A stretch of DNA of 15,058 nt. Origin: Actinomycetes bacterium. Its GTDB lineage: Bacteria > Actinomycetota > Acidimicrobiia > Acidimicrobiales > Palsa-688. The notes below the pieces were generated by a model. It saw only the letters and a list, made by a program, of their open reading frames with translations. It did not search any database and was not told the DNA's origin. The stretch's first letter is position 1. Each line of letters opens with the position of its first letter. The translations under genes and the position numbers were made by a program. This document shows, in pieces, positions 1 through 7,173 of the stretch. The stretch spans positions 1 to 15,058 of the forward strand of contig JAKAQB010000074.1 of NCBI GenBank assembly GCA_021811865.1, given 5' to 3'.

Positions 1-800
1 TCGGCCGTCTCGGCCTCGGCGAGCTGGTGGGTGCGAAGCGACGCCGCCTTGGCCGCCAGCGAAGCGCGGACCTTGGCACCTTCGGTGCCGGCCAGGGCGA
101 CCGACGCGGCGAGCTCGGACAGCTCGATAACGCCGAGCTCGTGGCCGAGTCGCCCGAGGGCAGTCCAGGGGGTCTGGCGGGCGAGGCGGGCCAGGTCGAG
201 GGCGCGGCGCAGGCTCGTGAACGCCCATCCGGCACCGACCGACGCCGCGTCGGCGAGCGCGGTCTCGACCCCGCCACCCCCGGCGAGGGCGACGACGACG
301 AGGTCGAGGAAGGAGCTGAGGGCGTGGCGGAAGTCCCGGCGGCGCCGGCTTGCGTCGGTGCGGATGCCGAGGTCGGGGAGGAAGAACCCGGCCACCAAGA
401 AGGCCAGCGACCCCCAGACCGGGAGGACCACGGGAAGGTGCATGCCGCCCAGGGCGAGGAGCGCCGTGGCGGCCGGGACGAAGAGGAGCCCGAAGACCGC
501 GAGGGTGACCTTCTCCGCCAGGTGGCGCTCAGGGCCGCGGCCGAGCACGGCGAGGTCCTGGCGCACCCTCGAGGGCAGCAGCCACGCCGGTCCCGAGCGG
601 GCGAGGTAGCCGGCGGCGGGGCGACCGAGGCGCGCCGCGAACCCGCCCTCGGTCTCGGCCTGCAGCACGAGGGCGGGCTCGGGGGGTCGGCGCAGCCGGG
701 CGAGGGCCTGGGCCAGGGATGGCCGGGGCGGGAACAGTCCTCGGACGACGAGCCACAGCCCGGCTCCCACCCCCGCGCCGCAGACGAGGGCGAGGGTCAT
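1..800 (-). CDS. tadC: TadC-like pilus assembly membrane protein (partial, 3' end off the window)
   Basis: Inner-membrane platform protein of the Tad/Flp pilus (type II secretion F domain family), expected to work with TadB and the TadA ATPase. The first 266 residues are visible and the frame is still open at the left edge, so the C-terminus is missing. A hydrophobic N-terminal segment (about 2-19) is followed by a basic linker, two membrane segments (about 98-118 and 122-141), then the F-domain helices, with a SRRRRDFRHALSSFLDLVVV-like stretch at 151-170 and a GGGG turn at 174-177 that is typical of TadC. The ATG overlaps the TGA of tadB as ATGA, which fixes the start and implies translational coupling. 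The family assignment is firm from motif order and context; TadB and TadC are told apart mainly by their order in the operon. Confidence 0.85.
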   Translation of the reverse strand, partial: MTLALVCGAGVGAGLWLVVRGLFPPRPSLAQALARLRRPPEPALVLQAETEGGFAARLGRPAAGYLARSGPAWLLPSRVRQDLAVLGRGPERHLAEKVTLAVFGLLFVPAATALLALGGMHLPVVLPVWGSLAFLVAGFFLPDLGIRTDASRRRRDFRHALSSFLDLVVVALAGGGGVETALADAASVGAGWAFTSLRRALDLARLARQTPWTALGRLGHELGVIELSELAASVALAGTEGAKVRASLAAKAASLRTHQLAEAETA

Positions 801-1672
801 CGCTGCGCCTCGAACCCCTCGGCGGTGGCCGCCACGTTGTGCGCCAGGAACCGCTCGACGCTGGCCGGTCGGGTCATGCGGGACAGCCAGACGAACGCGG
901 CGGTGAACACGGCGCCGACAAGAGCGAGGACGAGCTGGCCGGTGGCCGTGTCGTAGGGGGCGAGGTAGCCGCGGTTGAGCAGCGCCAGGCCGACGACGAC
1001 CGCGGTGGTGGCGCCGACGATGACCTTGACCGAGGTGCGGGTCCGGGCCCGGCCGGCCTCCACCCGAAGGCGCATGGTCGCCTGGTCCCTGGCGGCCTGG
1101 GCGAGCGAGCCGAGCAGCTCGCCGAGGCGCTGGGCCTGGTGCTCGGCCGCCAGCACCAAGGCGGCGACCACGAGGTCGCAGGTCGGGTCGGCGACGTCCT
1201 CGGCGAAGGCCCGCAGCGCCGGTGCCAGCCGCTCGCCGTCGAGGCGCACGGCCAAGGTGGCGACCTCGGCCCGGATGGGGAGGGGGGCGAGGGCGGCGGT
1301 GGCGACGATCGCCTGCTCCAGGCCGGCCGCGCCGGCCATCGTGTCGCGCAGCATCTCCGCCCAGCCCGCGACGGCCTCGATGCGCCCCACGGCCGCCTGG
1401 TGGCGCCCGGTGCCGGCGAGCAGGCTCGGCGCGCCCCATCCCGCCAGCCCGGCGAGCACGGCGCCCACCGGCCACCCCGTGGCCGCTCCGACCACCACCG
1501 CCGCGCCGACCGCCAGCCCGAGGCGCAGGTTCGCCCGCTCCACCCTCGGGCCGAGCGCCCGCCGGGCCGGGCGGGCCAGCTCGGTGCCCCGCCAGCCCGC
1601 CACCACCAGCACGACGCCCAGGCCCACCCCGGCCCCGCACAGCCCGCCCAGCGCGCTCACGTCTCCCACCAC
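797..1672 (-). CDS. tadB: TadB-like pilus assembly membrane protein
   Basis: Type II secretion F-domain protein, 291 residues, expected in the inner membrane as half of the TadB/TadC platform driven by TadA. It shows an N-terminal membrane segment (about 7-25), a second hydrophobic region (about 52-85), the cytoplasmic F domain (about 120-235, including a long helix with AEHQAQRLGELLGSLAQAAR), and two C-terminal membrane helices (about 214-232 and 246-262). The GTG start at 1672 lies inside the 3' end of tadA. A second GTG at 1660 overlaps the tadA stop as GTGA and fits the coupling style of this operon equally well, so the start is uncertain by four codons. The gene ends in an ATGA overlap with tadC. 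Size and topology are normal for the family. Confidence 0.88.
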   Translation of the reverse strand: MVGDVSALGGLCGAGVGLGVVLVVAGWRGTELARPARRALGPRVERANLRLGLAVGAAVVVGAATGWPVGAVLAGLAGWGAPSLLAGTGRHQAAVGRIEAVAGWAEMLRDTMAGAAGLEQAIVATAALAPLPIRAEVATLAVRLDGERLAPALRAFAEDVADPTCDLVVAALVLAAEHQAQRLGELLGSLAQAARDQATMRLRVEAGRARTRTSVKVIVGATTAVVVGLALLNRGYLAPYDTATGQLVLALVGAVFTAAFVWLSRMTRPASVERFLAHNVAATAEGFEAQR

Positions 1673-2970
1673 CCCTGCGGGCGCTCCAGGAGGCCGGGGT
1701 CGAAGCCGACCGCGACGAGCTGGTCCAGCGTGTCGTTGCGCAGCGGCGCCCCGGGCACGGCACGCCCGTCGGGGCCGGGCCGGAAGACCTCGTTGGAGAC
1801 CACCATCGGCCCCTCGGCATCCACCACCTCGCGCACCGAGGCGACATGGCGGGACTCGCCGTCGTGGGCGAGGTGGACGACGAAGTGGACGGCGTTCGCG
1901 ACGAGCAGGTTCGTCGCCTCCAGCGGGAGGCGCTCGGGCGCTTGGACGGCGTAGGTGGCGAGCTTGGAAAACGCCCCCCGGGACGACGAGGCGTGCAGGG
2001 TGGCCATCGAGCCGTCGGTCCCCTGGCTCATGGCGTTGAGGAGGGCCAGGACCTCCTCGCCTCTCGCCTCGCCGACGATGACGCGGTCGGGGCTCATGCG
2101 AAGCGCCCAGCGGACCAGCTCGGCCAGGCTGACCCCGCCCTCGCCCTCCAGGTTAGGCTCTCTGGCCTCCAAGGCGACGACGTCGGGGTGCAGGTCGCTG
2201 AAGCGGTCGAGGCCGAGCTCGAGGGAGTCCTCGATCGTGACGAGGCGCTCCTCGGGTGGAATGTCCGCCGCCATCGCCCGCAGCAACGTGGTCTTGCCCG
2301 CGCCGGTCCCTCCGCAGATGATGCAGGACTTCCTCGCCAGCATCGCGGCGCGCAGGAACTCGCGCAGCGCCAGGTCGAGGGTGCCCAACTTCACGAGGTC
2401 GTCCGCGGTGACCCGCAGGTAGCGGTGGCGGCGGATGGAGACCGACGGCCGGGCCGACACGGCCATAAGGGCGAAGAGCCGGGAGCCGTCGGGCAGCTGC
2501 AGGGACAGGCGCGGCGAGCCGCGGTCGAAGCGGCGCTCGCCGATCCCGGTGCGAGCCGCCGCGGTGCGCAGCATCTCCTCCAGCTCGGCGTCGCTCTCGG
2601 CGATCGGCTCCGCCCGTTCCCGGCGACCGTCCGCGTAGCGGACCCACACCTGGTCGGCGCCGTTGGCGTTGATGTTCTCGATGTCGGGGTCGTCCAGGAG
2701 CCGCTGGAGGCGGTTGAGCCGGAACAGGGCGTCGAAGACCGCCCGGGACACCTCGTCCTCCTCGGCCGCCGACAAGAGCCCCACCCGGTCTCGCAGGGCG
2801 TCCTTCGCCCGGCGCTCCAGGGCCTCGGCGATCAGCTGGCGGCCGAGCGCCTGCTCGTCGGACGCACCAAGCGCCCCCCGCCCCTGGCCGGCGAGATCGC
2901 GCTCTCGCTCCGACAGCGCGGCGAGCACCTCGGCGCGAAGCTCGGCCACGAGCGCCGCGTCCGCGCTCAT
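1657..2970 (-). CDS. tadA: TadA/CpaF-type secretion ATPase
   Basis: Cytoplasmic hexameric ATPase of the VirB11/GspE superfamily that powers Flp pilus assembly or retraction. The protein has 437 residues. An N-terminal helical region (1-90) precedes the CpaF N-domain, which carries the motif DPDIENINANG at about 94-104. All ATPase signatures are present: Walker A GGTGAGKTT (220-228), Asp box TIEDSLEL (245-252), Walker B with RMSPDRVIVGEARGEE (291-306) and His box TLHASS (324-329). I chose the ATG at 2970 because it overlaps the cpaE stop as ATGA and gives the family's usual length. The frame is open further upstream, but that part only shadows cpaE. The gene's end overlaps tadB. Every catalytic motif is intact, so it should be active. 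Confidence 0.95.
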   Translation of the reverse strand: MSADAALVAELRAEVLAALSERERDLAGQGRGALGASDEQALGRQLIAEALERRAKDALRDRVGLLSAAEEDEVSRAVFDALFRLNRLQRLLDDPDIENINANGADQVWVRYADGRRERAEPIAESDAELEEMLRTAAARTGIGERRFDRGSPRLSLQLPDGSRLFALMAVSARPSVSIRRHRYLRVTADDLVKLGTLDLALREFLRAAMLARKSCIICGGTGAGKTTLLRAMAADIPPEERLVTIEDSLELGLDRFSDLHPDVVALEAREPNLEGEGGVSLAELVRWALRMSPDRVIVGEARGEEVLALLNAMSQGTDGSMATLHASSSRGAFSKLATYAVQAPERLPLEATNLLVANAVHFVVHLAHDGESRHVASVREVVDAEGPMVVSNEVFRPGPDGRAVPGAPLRNDTLDQLVAVGFDPGLLERPQGWWET

Positions 2971-3827
2971 CTCGCCGCCCCTTCGGGGGTGCTCCCGTTC
3001 GCCGACGCCAGCAGCGTCGCGGCCCGACGTCCCCGCCACGCCCGGGCGCGCCACGGCACCGTCGGCATGGCCTCGCCCGGGGCCATCGGCTCGGGCGCTC
3101 CTTCTTCGGCTCGGGTCGCCGCCCCGGACAGTTCGGCGGCGAGGTGGTCCGCCAGCGTCCTCGCCGCCCGCACGAGCGGCGCCACGCGCAGATCCCGAGA
3201 CGAGGCCGGCACCGACAGGAGCACCTCGACCGCTCTCGGGTCCCACGCCACGCGCGCCAGGACCTCGGCGCCGAGGGCGTCGGCGATCTCCTCGTCGGGG
3301 TAGGGGCCGTCGCCCACCGTCACCAGCCCGAGCCGGCCCACAGACATCAGGCGGCGCTCCAGCCACGTGGCGACGGCCTGCAGGTCGGCGATGTGGGGGC
3401 GAGCGACCAGCACCGACCGCTCGGCCCCTTCCCACAGCGCCAGCGCGGCCGAGGCGGGGTCGAGGCGCCCGCAGTCCACCACCACGTCGGCGTCCAACTC
3501 CCCCAAGCGAGAAAGGAGCGGGCCGAGCAGTCCGAGGGCGTTTGCGGCCTCCTCGGCCGACGCCGGCCCGGCGAGCACCGCCCGCCCACCCGCCATCTGT
3601 TGGCAGTGCTCCCAGAGCATCTGCGGGTCGCCGCCCCGGCGTGCCGCCGCGGCGAGGGAGACGAGACCCGGCTCCTCCGGCCAGCCCGCCCCGGCGGCGA
3701 GGGTCCCGCCGGCCGGGTCCGCCTCGACGAGCAGCACCCGCCGCCGGTCCGGCCAGGTGGCCGCCAGCGCGGCTGCGAGCGTCGTCACCGCGCACGAGCG
3801 GACCGAGCCCACCGCCACCACGCCCAC
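2967..3827 (-). CDS. CpaE/TadZ-like P-loop protein with degenerate Walker A
   Basis: MinD/ParA-related protein of the CpaE/TadZ type, thought to position or help localise the Tad machine at the membrane. It has 286 residues. The N-terminal strand is followed by GSVRSCAVTTLAAAL (7-21) where the family has KGGVGKTT or, in actinobacteria, a KGSPGVTT-like loop. Here the catalytic lysine and glycines are gone and the loop is one residue shorter. The next motif, LLVEADPAGG (32-41), is preserved. The C-terminal 40 residues are basic and Pro/Gly-rich. The listed GTG start lies one base past the cpaB-like stop. GTG codons at 3821 and 3818 have a GAGG at better spacing (3830-3827), so the protein may be two or three residues shorter. 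It overlaps tadA by ATGA. Role is inferred from fold and operon position; ATP hydrolysis is doubtful. Confidence 0.75.
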   Translation of the reverse strand: MGVVAVGSVRSCAVTTLAAALAATWPDRRRVLLVEADPAGGTLAAGAGWPEEPGLVSLAAAARRGGDPQMLWEHCQQMAGGRAVLAGPASAEEAANALGLLGPLLSRLGELDADVVVDCGRLDPASAALALWEGAERSVLVARPHIADLQAVATWLERRLMSVGRLGLVTVGDGPYPDEEIADALGAEVLARVAWDPRAVEVLLSVPASSRDLRVAPLVRAARTLADHLAAELSGAATRAEEGAPEPMAPGEAMPTVPWRARAWRGRRAATLLASANGSTPEGAAR

Positions 3828-3828
3828 C

Positions 3829-4509
3829 TCAGCCCCCCACCTCGATCACACTGGCCTGGCCGGCGGCCGCCAGTGAGGCCACCTCCCCGGCGTCGCGCGT
3901 TGCGACCTGGAGCGAGAGCACCGTCGGGTTGCTCGTGCCGGCCGGCGCGGCGTCGACGGCGAGGACGGTTGCCGAGACTGGGCTGCCGCTCGTCGCGCCC
4001 GCCGTGCTGCTCCCGGCCGACGACGAGGCGACCGGGACGACCTGCACCCGGTCGCCGGGCGCCACATCCGGCGGGTAGGCGCCGGGCTTGAGGCCGACGG
4101 CCACCTCGTCGAAGCCCGCAGCGACCGGCGGCGGTGCACCGACCTCCGAGGTGGTGAGCAGCGCGCCCGCCACGAGCGCCACCGCGGCACGGCGGCCGAC
4201 CACGGACTGCTCCGCAGCGACCGGGACCACCGCCAGGCTGCTTCCGGTCGACACCCGGGCCGAGCGCAAGTCGCCGGCCGAGAGGACCTGGCCGGCTGCG
4301 ACCGGCTGGGCCAGCACCAGCACCTCCTCACGGCTGCCGAGGTGCAGCGAGGCGTCCGCGAACGCCAGCGCGCAGCCGAGCACGAGCAGGACGCCCACGA
4401 CCACGAGCGGCAGCTGGCGGCGCCGGCCCGCGCCCCGCGCCCCGGCCGGCCGGGCGCGCCCGTCTGCTCGTTGACCGTTGGTGGTGGGAGCTGTCGTCGT
4501 GGTCGCCAT
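3829..4509 (-). CDS. cpaB: CpaB/RcpC-like SAF-domain protein
   Basis: Component of Tad/Flp pilus systems that acts at the outer face of the membrane, with a SAF (antifreeze-like) domain. It has 226 residues. A Thr-rich then Arg/Pro-rich cytoplasmic N-terminus (1-32) leads to one membrane anchor (about 33-52). The SAF domain follows (about 60-122), with the expected VAAGQVLSAGDL signature at 70-81 and VVGRRAAV at 103-110. The C-terminal part (130-226) resembles the RcpC/CpaB extension, including PGDRVQVVPV at 151-160, with a low-complexity Ser/Ala/Gly insertion. The ATG at 4509 is preceded by a GAGGAAAGG ribosome site. It is shorter than proteobacterial CpaB, which is usual in actinobacteria. 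The next gene begins within a few bases of its stop. Confidence 0.85.
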   Translation of the reverse strand: MATTTTAPTTNGQRADGRARPAGARGAGRRRQLPLVVVGVLLVLGCALAFADASLHLGSREEVLVLAQPVAAGQVLSAGDLRSARVSTGSSLAVVPVAAEQSVVGRRAAVALVAGALLTTSEVGAPPPVAAGFDEVAVGLKPGAYPPDVAPGDRVQVVPVASSSAGSSTAGATSGSPVSATVLAVDAAPAGTSNPTVLSLQVATRDAGEVASLAAAGQASVIEVGG

Positions 4510-4523
4510 CGCTGGCCCTTTCC

Positions 4524-5420
4524 TCAGTCGCCTCCCGCCGTCGGGGTGTTGATCGCCTGGGACTCGGTCACCGTCACCGGCACCGCCGAGGCCGGCCCGG
4601 CCTGCACGCCGAGGCTCCCGCCGCCCGCCGCGCCGCTCGCCGTCCAGGTGACCGACCAGTAGACGGTCGCCGTCACCGTGAACGAGCCCGCCTGCGGCCA
4701 GACGTAGGAGCAGTCCGTCGTGGCGCTCGGATCGGACGACGAGTACGGGGTGCCCGGCCCGTCACAGGTGACGCTGTGGCCGTCGCCCATGTCCCAGACG
4801 ACCTTGGTCGGCGTGGCCGTCGCCGTCGTCGTCACCGGCCCGGCCGTCGCCGACGCGGTGAGCGGGCGCCAGGCGGCAGGGTCGATCCACAGCCAGGTCG
4901 CGACCCCGACCAGCTGGGGGCTGCCGTCGGGTGGGGCCATCTCGACCTGCGGCGAGGAGAGCGCCAGCTGCCTCACCGCCTGCTGGGCGACGGCCACGGG
5001 GCTCACCTGGACGACGACGGCCGCGGGCGGCGTCGCCCCCGACACCCAGAACGGGGGCATCGGGTCGACGGCACCCGGCCCCGAGCACACTGGGAACACC
5101 CACTGTCCCGGTTGCGGGCCGCCGACCCCGAGCGTCGCGGTCGCCGACGCACCGCCCGCGGAGTAGGTGCAGCCGTAGGGCTGGTTCGGGTTCGGCGTGC
5201 CCGGTGGCGGTGTGCTCTTCGCCGCCGTCGCCCAGCGCGACGTCGAGGGCGGCGTCCAGTAGGTGTGGTCGGCCTGGATCGTGAGGGCGCCACCGGTCGC
5301 CTGCACCGAGGAGTAGCCGTTCTGACCCCCGGGGTCGTCCGCCCAGGCCGGAGTGCTCCCGGCCAACACGGCTGCGGCGCCGACCGCCAGCGCGGCCACG
5401 GTCACGAGCCCGGGGCGCAT
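4524..5420 (-). CDS. secreted PKD-like domain protein of the tad operon
   Basis: Exported protein of 298 residues with no catalytic motif I recognise. Residues 1-27 form a classic signal peptide (short basic start, Ala/Val-rich core, AWA-DD cleavage site). The mature part is rich in Thr, Ala, Pro and Gly. Around 196-262 it has a PKD-like Ig fold: VVWDMGDGHSVTCDG at 207-221 carries the family's typical WDxGDG turn and is followed by YVWPQAGSFTVTATV (239-253). Cysteines at 84, 112, 219 and 237 could pair outside the cell. The ATG at 5420 overlaps the end of the upstream lipoprotein gene by 19 bases. Longer in-frame readings upstream lack a signal peptide and shadow that gene. Its place in the operon suggests a surface or periplasm-like accessory role in the Tad machine; this is inference. 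Confidence 0.8.
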   Translation of the reverse strand: MRPGLVTVAALAVGAAAVLAGSTPAWADDPGGQNGYSSVQATGGALTIQADHTYWTPPSTSRWATAAKSTPPPGTPNPNQPYGCTYSAGGASATATLGVGGPQPGQWVFPVCSGPGAVDPMPPFWVSGATPPAAVVVQVSPVAVAQQAVRQLALSSPQVEMAPPDGSPQLVGVATWLWIDPAAWRPLTASATAGPVTTTATATPTKVVWDMGDGHSVTCDGPGTPYSSSDPSATTDCSYVWPQAGSFTVTATVYWSVTWTASGAAGGGSLGVQAGPASAVPVTVTESQAINTPTAGGD

Positions 5421-5980
5421 TTCCCGTCCGTCACCGTCTGCTCGGAGACCTTCCACGCCCCGCCCGAGCGCACCAGCGTCGAGGTCACCCCGTCGTTCTC
5501 CGGCGGGGTGACCGGCGGGAGCGCCTTGCCGGTCGCCTTGTCGACCAGCTCGGCCGTGCTGTAGGCGCAATCGATCACCGTCGCCGACGTCGCCGAGATC
5601 ACCGTCACCTTCGGGTGCAACGTGAACGTGCCGCGCCCCACCATTCCCTGGCGTTGATCGGCCAAGAGGTTCGCCTTCACGCTCTGCAGCTGCGGGTCGA
5701 CCATCGTCGCGGCCAAGCGCGGGTCCCCGGGGTTCGCGTCGGCGAGGACCTGTTCGAACGCGGCCCACTCGGCCCGATACGCGGCAAGCACCGCCGACAC
5801 CGACCCCCGGGTCGTCGTGATCGAGGAGAGCCCCGACGTCGTCGTGGTCATGGACCTCGGCACCGACGCGGTCGAGCGCCTCGCAGCGGCACCAGGCGAG
5901 CTGGAGCACCCGGCCAGCACGCACATGCCCACGAGGGCGACCACCACCGTCGCACCACCCTGACGCCGACCGTGTCGCAT
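5402..5980 (-). CDS. putative lipoprotein, first gene of the tad operon
   Basis: Predicted membrane-anchored lipoprotein of 192 residues, unknown function. The N-terminus is MRHGRRQGG, a hydrophobic core (10-22) and a lipobox VLAGC with the lipidated Cys at 25. A Ser/Thr-rich linker (26-60) follows, then a compact domain (about 61-190) that begins with SAVLAAYRAEWAAFEQVL and ends near VRSGGAWKVSEQTVTDGKC. This domain looks like the small NTF2-like or DUF4878-like folds often found on actinobacterial lipoproteins, but I cannot assign a family firmly. An ATG 13 codons upstream is also open, but the ATG at 5980 follows a GGGGAGGT site at ideal distance and gives a proper signal sequence. It heads the tad operon and overlaps the PKD-protein gene, so a role in pilus assembly or surface anchoring is likely. 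Confidence 0.8.
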   Translation of the reverse strand: MRHGRRQGGATVVVALVGMCVLAGCSSSPGAAARRSTASVPRSMTTTTSGLSSITTTRGSVSAVLAAYRAEWAAFEQVLADANPGDPRLAATMVDPQLQSVKANLLADQRQGMVGRGTFTLHPKVTVISATSATVIDCAYSTAELVDKATGKALPPVTPPENDGVTSTLVRSGGAWKVSEQTVTDGKCAPGS

Positions 5981-6075
5981 AGGCGCAGACCTCCCCGGAA
6001 GACCGGGCCAGGCAGACACCTGACTTCAGCCCGACGGGCCCGCGTCTTTGAGCATTTCCAGCCTTACCACCAGGC
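5981..6075 (-). promoter_or_regulatory. tad operon promoter/leader region
   Basis: Only about 95 bases separate the HxlR terminator from the first tad-operon start codon, so the operon promoter and leader should lie here. The Shine-Dalgarno core GGGGAGGT is at about 5990-5996. On the transcript strand CCCGG (6007-6003) can pair with CCGGG (5998-5994), which overlaps the Shine-Dalgarno. The same bases can instead pair as GGCCCG (6009-6004) with CGGGCC (6042-6037) upstream. I could not pick a convincing -10/-35 pair. Confidence 0.35.
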
Positions 6076-6099
6076 AAAACGGCACTTCAACGAGTGCCG
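6076..6099 (-). terminator. intrinsic terminator after HxlR copy 1
   Basis: On the minus strand a perfect 7-bp stem, CGGCACT pairing with AGTGCCG around the loop CGTTGA (6099-6080), is followed directly by TTTT (6079-6076). It lies about 50 bases past the HxlR stop and reads in the same direction. It also separates this gene from the tad operon promoter. Confidence 0.75.
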
Positions 6100-6151
6100 A
6101 CGCACCCGAAGGTGTGAAGACATACGGCGCCGAGAGGAAGCAAACCCCTCG

Positions 6152-6559
6152 TCAGCGTCCCGTCTGGCGCCGCCCGTCCCACTGCTCGCGCGCCACCTCG
6201 ACCGCCTTCCAGTTGACCTCCGCCCACTCCGCGAGCGCGGCGAGCGGCTGGTCCAGGGACCGGCCGAGATCGGTCAGCTCATAGAGCGTCGCAGTCTCGA
6301 CCCGGTCGCCGTCAAGATGCCGAGTGATGAGCCCGTCGCGCTCGGCACGCCGAAGCGTCTCCGTCAAGACCTTGTAGGAGACACCGTCGAGCGCATCGTG
6401 GAGGTCCTGATAGCGCCGTCCTCCACCTCCGAGTTGTCCGAGTATCGGGAGCGTCCAGCGACCTGCCAGCATGCGGACGAGCAGGTCAGCTTTCCATTGC
6501 TGGGCCGTCAGCGCGCCGTTCTCTGGCGCACAGCCATCGGAACTATTGACCATCGGCAT
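6152..6559 (-). CDS. HxlR-family transcriptional regulator (copy 1)
   Basis: Winged-helix DNA-binding regulator of the HxlR/MarR-like group, 135 residues, a normal length. After a variable N-terminus with a single Cys at 10 comes the family core: LAGRWTLPILGQL (31-43), RRYQDLHDAL (48-57), VSYKVLTETLRRAERDGLITR (60-80; recognition helix) and the wing with TLYELTDLGRSL (91-102). It ends with a helix carrying EWAEVNWKAVE. ATG codons at 6559 and 6553 are both possible, and neither has a strong ribosome site. It stands alone with its own terminator. A close paralogue lies at 14125-14511. HxlR proteins often respond to reactive electrophiles or oxidants through a Cys; whether Cys10 serves this role is unknown. 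The target is not evident. Confidence 0.9.
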   Translation of the reverse strand: MPMVNSSDGCAPENGALTAQQWKADLLVRMLAGRWTLPILGQLGGGGRRYQDLHDALDGVSYKVLTETLRRAERDGLITRHLDGDRVETATLYELTDLGRSLDQPLAALAEWAEVNWKAVEVAREQWDGRRQTGR

Positions 6560-6747
6560 TCGTCATCGAACCCGGCAGATTCGGCTCTTGCATCTCATCG
6601 CCTACCGCTCCTCACTTGAGCGTGGTAGGCGCCCTGTCAGGGTCGGCAAGGAGCACGGACTGATTGCACACGAGCGGCGACTCTCCGGAAGAGAGCCCAG
6701 CTTCGACAGGTAAGACCAGTAGTGCCTCACGGCATCGACGCTCACGG

Positions 6748-7173
6748 TCACAGATCTTGGGCTGAAACGACGAAGGACAATGCGAGGACAAGCTGCGACT
6801 GCGTGACGCGAGCGATAAGCCGGGCGTCGCCGTCGATCAGGTCGGTTTCGACCACAATGATCCTGCGTCCTCGCTGGAGGGGCCGCGAGGCGGCATCGAC
6901 ATGGCCCGCGGTGACAGCGCGCAGTAAGTTGGTCTTCGACTCGATCGTGGTGGTGGATGCGCCATCGGGAACGTTGAGGTAGGCGCACAGCGCCCCGGTC
7001 GTGTCAGCAAGCGCCATGAGCGCACCGCCGTGGAGGACGCCTCCGGCGGTACAGAGCCGCTCGTGCCAGTGGACGCGTGCGCGGACCTCGTCGGGGCTCG
7101 CCGCCACCAGTTCTACGCCGAGGGTCTGTGCGAATGGCATCAGCTTCGACAGGTCGATGGGGCTGTCGGTCAT
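6748..7173 (-). CDS. PaaI-like hotdog-fold thioesterase
   Basis: Small acyl-CoA thioesterase of the PaaI/4HBT hotdog group, 141 residues, a full-length domain. The diagnostic stretch GGVLHGGALMALADTTGALCA spans 44-64, with the HGG turn at 48-50 and the candidate catalytic Asp at 57. The second half shows TIESKTNLLRAVTAGHVDA (76-94) and RRIIVVETDLIDGDARLIAR (103-122), the family's central strands. The ATG at 7173 overlaps the stop of the upstream XRE regulator gene as ATGA, so the two are cotranscribed and probably translationally coupled. Substrate is unknown. Linkage to an XRE/MmyB-type regulator suggests the enzyme acts on an acyl or aryl thioester that the regulator senses; this is inference. 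Confidence 0.88.
   Translation of the reverse strand: MTDSPIDLSKLMPFAQTLGVELVAASPDEVRARVHWHERLCTAGGVLHGGALMALADTTGALCAYLNVPDGASTTTIESKTNLLRAVTAGHVDAASRPLQRGRRIIVVETDLIDGDARLIARVTQSQLVLALSFVVSAQDL

Noticed and set aside
27..3303. Long open frames on the plus strand opposite the tad genes (up to about 690 codons).
   Set aside because: They are rich in Arg, Pro, Gly and Ala without any domain, and mirror genuine family motifs on the minus strand. They are expected by chance at this GC content.
5981..6080. A c-di-GMP-I (GEMM) riboswitch before the tad operon, suggested by a GCTCAAAGACGCGGGCC stretch.
   Set aside because: The GNRA-capped first stem and the conserved GACGCAAAGC core are not present as such. 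Similarity is limited to a few bases.
6601..6629. Inverted repeat CCTACCGCTC...GAGCGTGGTAGG between the HxlR and thioesterase genes as a terminator.
   Set aside because: The stem has a 2-nt bulge and neither strand shows a T-run after it. Nothing else stands out in the 188-base gap at 6560-6747.
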